Positions 59,141 to 64,000 of a stretch of DNA of 64,000 nt are shown piece by piece. A program made the translations under genes and the position numbers. Location: positions 62,001 through 126,000 of the forward strand of contig NZ_BMMU01000024.1 of NCBI RefSeq assembly GCF_014646095.1. Reading direction: 5' to 3'. This DNA is from Streptomyces lacrimifluminis. Its GTDB lineage: Bacteria; Actinomycetota; Actinomycetes; Streptomycetales; Streptomycetaceae. Position 1 is the stretch's first letter, and the number at the start of each line of letters is the position of its first letter. The notes under the pieces were generated by a model, which was given only the letters and a program-made list of their open reading frames with translations, had not been told where the DNA came from and made no database searches.

Positions 59141-60994
59141 ATGCCCGAGCTGAGGTCCCGTACCGTCACCCACGGCCGCAACATGGCGGGCGCCCGCGCC
59201 CTTATGCGTGCCTCCGGTGTACCGGGCGCCGACATCGGGCGGAAGCCGATCATCGCGGTGGCGAACAGCTTCACCGAGTTCGTGCCCGGTCACACCCACC
59301 TCCAGCCGGTCGGCCGCATCGTCAGCGAGGCCATCACCGCCGCCGGAGGCATCCCGCGCGAGTTCAACACGATCGCCGTCGACGACGGCATCGCGATGGG
59401 CCACGGAGGCATGCTCTACAGCCTCCCCTCCCGCGACCTGATCGCGGACAGCGTGGAGTACATGGTGGAGGCCCACTGCGCCGACGCCCTGATCTGCATC
59501 TCCAACTGCGACAAGATCACCCCGGGCATGCTGAACGCCGCCCTGCGGCTCAACATCCCCACGGTCTTCGTCTCCGGCGGCCCGATGGAGTCCGGCCGGG
59601 CCACGCTGGTCGACGGCACGGTCCGCACGCTCGACCTGGTCGACGCGATCTCCGACGCGGTGAACGAGAAGATCTCGGACGAGGACATCCTCCGTATCGA
59701 GGAGAACGCCTGTCCGACCTGCGGTTCCTGTTCCGGCATGTTCACGGCCAACTCGATGAACTGCCTCGCGGAGGCCATCGGACTCGCCCTCCCGGGCAAC
59801 GGCTCGGTCCTGGCCACGCACACGGCCCGCCGGGCGCTTTACGAGAACGCGGGCCGCACGGTGATGGACATCACCCGCCGCTACTACGAGCAGGACGACG
59901 AGACGGTCCTGCCCCGCAACGTCGCCACCCTCGCGGCCTTCGAGAACGCCATGGCCCTCGACATCGCGATGGGCGGCTCGACCAACACGATCCTGCACCT
60001 GCTGGCCGCCGCACAGGAGGCGGGCGTCCCGTTCGGCCTCGACGAGATCAACGAGGTCTCGCGCCGGGTGCCGTGCCTGGCGAAGGTCGCGCCGAACGTC
60101 GCCAAGGACCGCACGTACTACATGGAGGACGTGCACCGGGCCGGCGGCATCCCCGCCCTCCTCGGTGAACTGCACCGCGCGGGCCTGCTCAACGAGGACG
60201 TGAACTCGGTTCACAGCTCGTCCCTCGCCGACTGGCTGAAGACCTGGGACGTGCGCGGCGGCTCCCCGTCGCCGGAGGCCCTGGAGCTGTGGCACGCGGC
60301 GCCCGGCTGTGTCCGTTCCGCCGAGGCCTTCTCCCAGTCGGAGCGCTGGGAGGCCCTGGACGTGGACGCCGCCGGCGGCTGCATCCGCAGCGCCGAGCAC
60401 GCGTACTCCAAGGACGGCGGCCTCGCGGTCCTCAAGGGCAACCTCGCCGTCGACGGCTGCGTCGTGAAGACGGCCGGTGTCGACGAGTCGATCTGGACCT
60501 TCGAGGGCCCCGCGGTCGTCTGCGAGTCGCAGGAAGAGGCCGTCGAGAAGATCCTCAACAAGCGGGTCACGGACGGCGACGTCGTCGTCATCCGCTACGA
60601 GGGCCCCAAGGGCGGCCCCGGTATGCAGGAGATGCTCTACCCGACCTCGTTCCTCAAGGGCCGCGGCCTCGGCAAGACCTGCGCCCTGGTCACGGACGGC
60701 CGCTTCTCTGGCGGCACCTCGGGCCTCTCCATCGGCCACGCCTCGCCCGAGGCGGCCTCCGGCGGCACCATCGCCCTTGTCAAGGACGGCGACCGCATCC
60801 GCATCGACATCCCGAACCGCACGATCGAGCTGCTGGTCCCGGACGAGGAACTGGCGGCCCGCCGCGAGTCCCTGAACGGCGTCTACGCCCCCGTCTCCCG
60901 CGAGCGCAAGGTCTCCCAGGCCCTGCGCGCGTACGCGGCGATGGCGACGAGCGCCGACAAGGGCGCGGTGCGGGACGTGTCGAAGCTGGGCTGA
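59141..60994 (+). CDS. ilvD: Dihydroxy-acid dehydratase
   Basis: IlvD dehydrates 2,3-dihydroxy acids to the keto acids used for valine, isoleucine and leucine. The 617-residue protein has ISNCDKITPGML, the iron-sulfur region CPTCGSCSGMFTANSMNC, AMGGSTNTILHLLA, and the C-terminal DGRFSGGTSGLSIGHASPEA. It is the long [2Fe-2S]/[4Fe-4S]-dependent form. ATG 59141 is preceded by GAGG at nine bases and AAGGAG a little further. A 15-bp terminator hairpin follows. Confidence 0.97.
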   Translation: MPELRSRTVTHGRNMAGARALMRASGVPGADIGRKPIIAVANSFTEFVPGHTHLQPVGRIVSEAITAAGGIPREFNTIAVDDGIAMGHGGMLYSLPSRDLIADSVEYMVEAHCADALICISNCDKITPGMLNAALRLNIPTVFVSGGPMESGRATLVDGTVRTLDLVDAISDAVNEKISDEDILRIEENACPTCGSCSGMFTANSMNCLAEAIGLALPGNGSVLATHTARRALYENAGRTVMDITRRYYEQDDETVLPRNVATLAAFENAMALDIAMGGSTNTILHLLAAAQEAGVPFGLDEINEVSRRVPCLAKVAPNVAKDRTYYMEDVHRAGGIPALLGELHRAGLLNEDVNSVHSSSLADWLKTWDVRGGSPSPEALELWHAAPGCVRSAEAFSQSERWEALDVDAAGGCIRSAEHAYSKDGGLAVLKGNLAVDGCVVKTAGVDESIWTFEGPAVVCESQEEAVEKILNKRVTDGDVVVIRYEGPKGGPGMQEMLYPTSFLKGRGLGKTCALVTDGRFSGGTSGLSIGHASPEAASGGTIALVKDGDRIRIDIPNRTIELLVPDEELAARRESLNGVYAPVSRERKVSQALRAYAAMATSADKGAVRDVSKLG

Positions 60995-61013
60995 CCCCCC
61001 TCGCGCATCTGCA

Positions 61014-61046
61014 CGAAAGGGCCGCTCCTCAGGAGCGGCCCTTTCG
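61014..61046 (+). terminator. Hairpin terminator after ilvD
   Basis: CGAAAGGGCCGCTCC pairs with GGAGCGGCCCTTTCG over 15 bp with a 3-base loop. It starts 20 bp after the ilvD stop and lies before the convergent kinase gene. Confidence 0.88.
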
Positions 61047-61102
61047 CCGTGACCTCCCCGTACGCGCTTCAGATGTCGTACGTGTGCCAGGGGCGGCGCG
61101 CG

Positions 61103-63268
61103 TCACCAGTCGGCCGGGTCGGTCGCGTCCACGGCGAAGACGAAACCGTCGGGAGCGCTCGCGTAGACGCGCCCGCCGGCGGCGACGGGGGCGGGCAGCG
61201 AGGCCGCGATCGTGTCCGAGGCCGGGGCGAGCCGCGGCGACGTCTGCCCCGCGAGCGTCCCCGTACGGGCGTCCACCGCGAGCAGTCGTCCGTCGGCGGC
61301 GGTGAAGTACACGTACCGCCCGTCCGCGGCCGGCGCCGAGCCGAGACTCACGGACGTCTCCAGACGCCACAGCTGCTTCCCCGCCTCCAGGTCCACCGCG
61401 ATCAGCGCACCCCCGGCGGCCAGCAGATAGACGGTGCTCCCGCGCACGACACCGTGGGCCCGCTGGAGCGGAACGCTCACGTCGACCGTGCGCGAGGCCC
61501 CGGTCGCCGGGTCGTAGTCGACGACGGCGACCGTGTCCCCGTACACGGTGTCGAGGGCGGCGAAGAAGACGGAGGCACCCGCGTCGGTGGTGCCGATGGG
61601 CTTCAGCTGCCCGTCCAGCTTCTCCTGCCAGCGCACATCACCGCTGCCGGGGTCCAGCGCGGCGACCCGGGTGCTCGCCCCGTCCTCGGCCGTGCTCGTG
61701 GCGTACGCGAGCCCGTCGCCGGCGAAGGAGAACAGCCGCGGGCCGCTCAGCCCGGCGACGCGCCGGTTCCACTTGCTGTCGCCGGACGCGCTGTCGACGC
61801 CGGTGACCTTGCCATCGGCGCCGGTGAGGAGTGTCATGCCGCCCGCGTATCCGAGACCGACACGGTCGGCCACGGTCTCCTGCCAGCGGATGCGGCCCGT
61901 GTCCGGGTCGAGCGCCTCCAGACGGGTGCCCTCGTCCAGCGGGGGGTGCACGAGCCCGCCCGACAGGACCGGCGGGCGGCTCGGAATGAGGGTGGCGTCG
62001 ATCGGGTGCCGCCACAGGACGGTGCCGTCGGCGGGGTCGATCGCGGAGACGAGCCCCTTCTGGGCGCAGAACAACTTCCCGCCACCGTACGAGCATTGGG
62101 GCATACCGGCGTCGCCACCGGTGGCCGGCCGCACCGCCCAGGCCCGGAAACCGGCAGCGGCGGCCGTCGTACCGTTCCCGGCCCCGGTCCCGGTCCCGGA
62201 GGGACGGTCCGCGGGTTCGGCTGCCGTCGGATCACCGCCGAACACCTGCACCGAGGCGAGGACACACCCGGCGGCGAGGACGAGGGCGCCCGCCGCGAGG
62301 AGGGCGCGCCTGCGCAGCCGCCGCCGATCCGAACGCCCGGCGATCGAGGGGGAGTCGGAGGAAGCGGGAACGGGGTCAGGGGCAGCGGGGGAGGGGCTCC
62401 AGCGCCGCTCCTCGGGCACGAACGACTGGGTGTCGTACGAGGCCGCGACCGCCCTGAGCTCTCGCATCAGCTCATCCGGAGTCGGCCGGTCCTCGGGCTC
62501 CTTGGCGAGGCAACCCAGCACCAGCGGGGCGAGGTTCTCCGGCACACCGGTCAAGTCCGGTTCGTCGTGCACGACTTGATAGGCGACGACGTACGGACTG
62601 TCGGAGTCGAACGGCCCGCGCCCGGTCGACGCGTGCACCATCACCGACCCCAGGGCGAAGATGTCGGCGGCGGGCCCCACCTCGCGGGGCCGCCGGAACT
62701 GCTCGGGCGCCATGAACGGCGGCGTACCGATCAACTTGCCGGTCTCGGTGCGCAGTTCGCTGTCCTTCGGCCGGGAAATGCCGAAGTCGATGACCTTCGG
62801 ACCGTCCTCGGCGAGCAGCACGTTGCTCGGCTTCAGGTCCCGGTGGACGACCCCGACCCGGTGAATGTCCCGCAGCGCCTCGGCGAGCCCGGCCATCAGT
62901 CGCCGCAACTGACCAGCACTCATGGACCCGTTCCGCTTCACCTCTTCGGCAAGGGTCGGCCCGGGGATGAACAGGGTGGCCATCCAAGGCCGTTCGGCGT
63001 CGGCGTCGGCATCGACGACGGGCGCGGTGAAGGCACCGCTGACGCGCCGGGCGGCGGCGATCTCCTGCCGGAAACGCTCCCTGAACTCGGGGTCCTCGGC
63101 GAACTCGCCGTGCACGACCTTGACCGCGAGCTTCATCCCGGAGGTACTCCGGGCCAGGTGGACCACGCCCATGCCGCCGGACCCCAGCCGTGACTCCAGA
63201 CGGTACTGACCGGCGTACTCCGGGAATTCCGTTTCCGGGCCGGTTCCGGAGTTCCGCTGTGGCGTCAT
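61103..63268 (-). CDS. Transmembrane Ser/Thr protein kinase with PQQ-like beta-propeller
   Basis: The 721-residue protein has a PknB-type kinase domain (about residues 20-275). It contains the Gly-rich loop LGSGGMGVV, the ATP-binding lysine K50, the catalytic HRDLKPSN (D144), the DFG motif (D161) and the activation segment GTPPFMAPEQ. A juxtamembrane Pro/Ser linker and one transmembrane helix at about 321-343 follow. The extracellular part is an eight-bladed-like PQQ/WD-type propeller with repeated A-L-D-P and W-R/Q units. It should transduce an extracellular signal; ligand and substrates are unknown. The ATG is preceded by GGGGG and GAG. Confidence 0.94.
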   Translation of the reverse strand: MTPQRNSGTGPETEFPEYAGQYRLESRLGSGGMGVVHLARSTSGMKLAVKVVHGEFAEDPEFRERFRQEIAAARRVSGAFTAPVVDADADAERPWMATLFIPGPTLAEEVKRNGSMSAGQLRRLMAGLAEALRDIHRVGVVHRDLKPSNVLLAEDGPKVIDFGISRPKDSELRTETGKLIGTPPFMAPEQFRRPREVGPAADIFALGSVMVHASTGRGPFDSDSPYVVAYQVVHDEPDLTGVPENLAPLVLGCLAKEPEDRPTPDELMRELRAVAASYDTQSFVPEERRWSPSPAAPDPVPASSDSPSIAGRSDRRRLRRRALLAAGALVLAAGCVLASVQVFGGDPTAAEPADRPSGTGTGAGNGTTAAAAGFRAWAVRPATGGDAGMPQCSYGGGKLFCAQKGLVSAIDPADGTVLWRHPIDATLIPSRPPVLSGGLVHPPLDEGTRLEALDPDTGRIRWQETVADRVGLGYAGGMTLLTGADGKVTGVDSASGDSKWNRRVAGLSGPRLFSFAGDGLAYATSTAEDGASTRVAALDPGSGDVRWQEKLDGQLKPIGTTDAGASVFFAALDTVYGDTVAVVDYDPATGASRTVDVSVPLQRAHGVVRGSTVYLLAAGGALIAVDLEAGKQLWRLETSVSLGSAPAADGRYVYFTAADGRLLAVDARTGTLAGQTSPRLAPASDTIAASLPAPVAAGGRVYASAPDGFVFAVDATDPADW

Positions 63269-63450
63269 GGACTCACCCCCGTGCTGTTCGGCCGCGCGCG
63301 ACGCACGGAGCCTAGTCGATGAGGGATACGGGACAGAGGCGGCTTGCTGACGTCGGTGTACGAGTTTCGTGCATGTGTTTCATGGCCTGTTTCAGGGGTA
63401 TCACCCGGACCCCATGACTGCCATGGGGGTCCAACGGGGGAGGTTTTTTC

Positions 63451-63795
63451 ATGTCCACAGGCCACATCGGGGAGAGAACGGCCGGCGAGGTCACGGAGCT
63501 GACGCTCACCACAGCGGCAGCCGCGACCGCAGCGGCGACGACGTCCGTCCGCTACTACTCGGTCGCTCCCGGCTACCGCCTCAACGTCCGCAGCGGCCCC
63601 GGCACCGGCTACACCATCGTCCGCGTGCTCGCCGAGGGCGCCAGGATCCCGATTTACTGCCAGCGCCCCGGCGAGGCGATCGCCGGCCCGTACGGCACGT
63701 CGAACATCTGGGACAACATCGACAACGGTGAGTACGTCTCGGACGCGTACGTCCTGACAGGCAGCGACGGCTACGTGGCAGCGCGCTGCTCCTGA
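63451..63795 (+). CDS. Small SH3-like domain protein
   Basis: The 114-residue protein has a C-terminal SH3b-like domain with YRLNVRSGPGTGYTIVRVL, IPIYCQRPGE and IWDNIDNGEYVSDAYVLTG, plus two cysteines (CQ and the final RCS) that could form a disulfide. Such domains in actinomycetes are normally secreted. The N-terminus here (ERTAGEVTELTLTTAAAATAAATT) has no basic start and only a weak hydrophobic stretch, so a classical signal peptide is not obvious. GGGGAGG, a run of six T and one C precede the ATG, an excellent ribosome site. Confidence 0.8.
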   Translation: MSTGHIGERTAGEVTELTLTTAAAATAAATTSVRYYSVAPGYRLNVRSGPGTGYTIVRVLAEGARIPIYCQRPGEAIAGPYGTSNIWDNIDNGEYVSDAYVLTGSDGYVAARCS

Positions 63796-63807
63796 CCACC
63801 TAACGCC

Positions 63808-63844
63808 CCGGGCACCGGCACCGGCATTCGGTGCCGGTGCCCGG
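63808..63844 (+). terminator. Hairpin terminator after the SH3-like gene
   Basis: CCGGGCACCGGCACCG pairs with its complement over 16 bp around a GCATT loop. It begins 13 bp after the stop codon. Confidence 0.88.
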
Positions 63845-63849
63845 CTGGC

Positions 63850-63855
63850 GATAAT
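63850..63855 (+). promoter_or_regulatory. GATAAT -10-like box, leaderless layout
   Basis: GATAAT ends six bases before GTG 63862. It is the most consensus-like -10 box in this part of the window and lies directly after the terminator. Confidence 0.5.
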
Positions 63856-63861
63856 CGAGCG

Positions 63862-64000
63862 GTGAGCGACAAGACAGGCACAGCAGGCACGGCAGGCACA
63901 GCAGGCACGGCAGGCACGGCAGGCACGGCGGGCGCGAAGGGCCCGACGGGCGGCACCCGCCCGGATCCCCGCCCCGAGCCCATCCGCTTCTTCGGCACGA
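63862..64000 (+). CDS. 5' part of a gene with Thr-Ala-Gly repeats (runs off the window)
   Basis: The GTG opens a frame to the window edge: MSDKTG, then about six T-A-G triplets, AKGPTGG and PEPIRFFGT. The T-A-G stretch is encoded by 9-bp tandem units of the form ACRGCAGGC. Only 46 residues are visible. I recall a Streptomyces membrane protein with an N-terminus of the PIRFFGT type at this locus, but cannot confirm it. The leaderless promoter and upstream terminator support a real gene start. Confidence 0.65.
   Translation, partial: MSDKTGTAGTAGTAGTAGTAGTAGAKGPTGGTRPDPRPEPIRFFGT

Overview
The window looks like a piece of a Streptomyces chromosome: very high GC, frequent GTG starts, dense genes and actinomycete-specific families (Lsr2, SigE/CseABC, DisA, DUF3180, NuoD2). 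From memory, its gene order matches the S. coelicolor SCO3340s-SCO3410s region read in reverse. Much of it also parallels the M. tuberculosis ftsH-folE-folP-folB-folK-panC-coaX-lsr2-clpC1 block. I see no rRNA, tRNA, CRISPR array, prophage or intact insertion sequence. It is mostly core chromosome, with repeats and one small transposon-like insertion superimposed.

Layout. 1-5.8 kb: end of a possible TipA-like regulator, a YbjQ protein, a DedA membrane protein, a ThrE-type exporter, inorganic pyrophosphatase and a membrane-anchored D-Ala-D-Ala carboxypeptidase. 6.1-15.4 kb: zinc metalloprotease, tilS, hpt, ftsH and folE on the plus strand, facing a minus-strand folate operon (folP, an NTF2-like gene, folB, folK, DUF3180). 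15.5-27.7 kb: DUF2156/MprF-like protein, esterase, coiled-coil protein, YdbS/YdbT pair, an orphan NuoD-like protein convergent with a MidA/NDUFAF7-type methyltransferase, a two-component system and a PLP lyase. 27.9-33.7 kb: cofactor operon DUF2520-panC-nadB-nadC-coaX, with a 233-bp element carrying terminal inverted repeats inside the start of nadB. 33.9-40.1 kb: small genes, BlaI-like regulator, ArgA-type acetyltransferase, lsr2, a convergently overlapping primase/polymerase-like gene, and clpC. 40.3-44.4 kb: secreted HAD phosphatase, secreted M23 peptidase, divergent TetR/MFS pair. 44.7-48.3 kb: the cell-envelope stress operon sigE-cseA-cseB-cseC. 48.6-53.4 kb: mutY, a membrane-anchored protein, disA and radA. 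53.6-64 kb: a sigma-like/zinc-finger/TM/BACON fusion, a Cys-rich protein, Ppx/GppA, a TIM-barrel isomerase with overlapping TetR gene, ilvD, a PQQ-propeller Ser/Thr kinase, a small SH3-like protein and the start of a further gene.

Themes. Envelope sensing recurs (SigE/Cse, the BACON fusion, the PknB-like kinase, M23 and carboxypeptidase enzymes). Cofactor supply is concentrated here (folate, NAD, CoA). Protein quality control (FtsH, ClpC with a ClgR-type box) and genome maintenance (RadA, DisA, MutY, Lsr2) are also present. The most unusual points are the in-frame nadB insertion, the NuoD2/MidA-like pair, the sigma/anti-sigma/BACON fusion, tandem repeats of several periods placed at or just after stop codons, three near-identical copies of an intergenic repeat core, and many start codons preceded by a TANNNT box at leaderless spacing.
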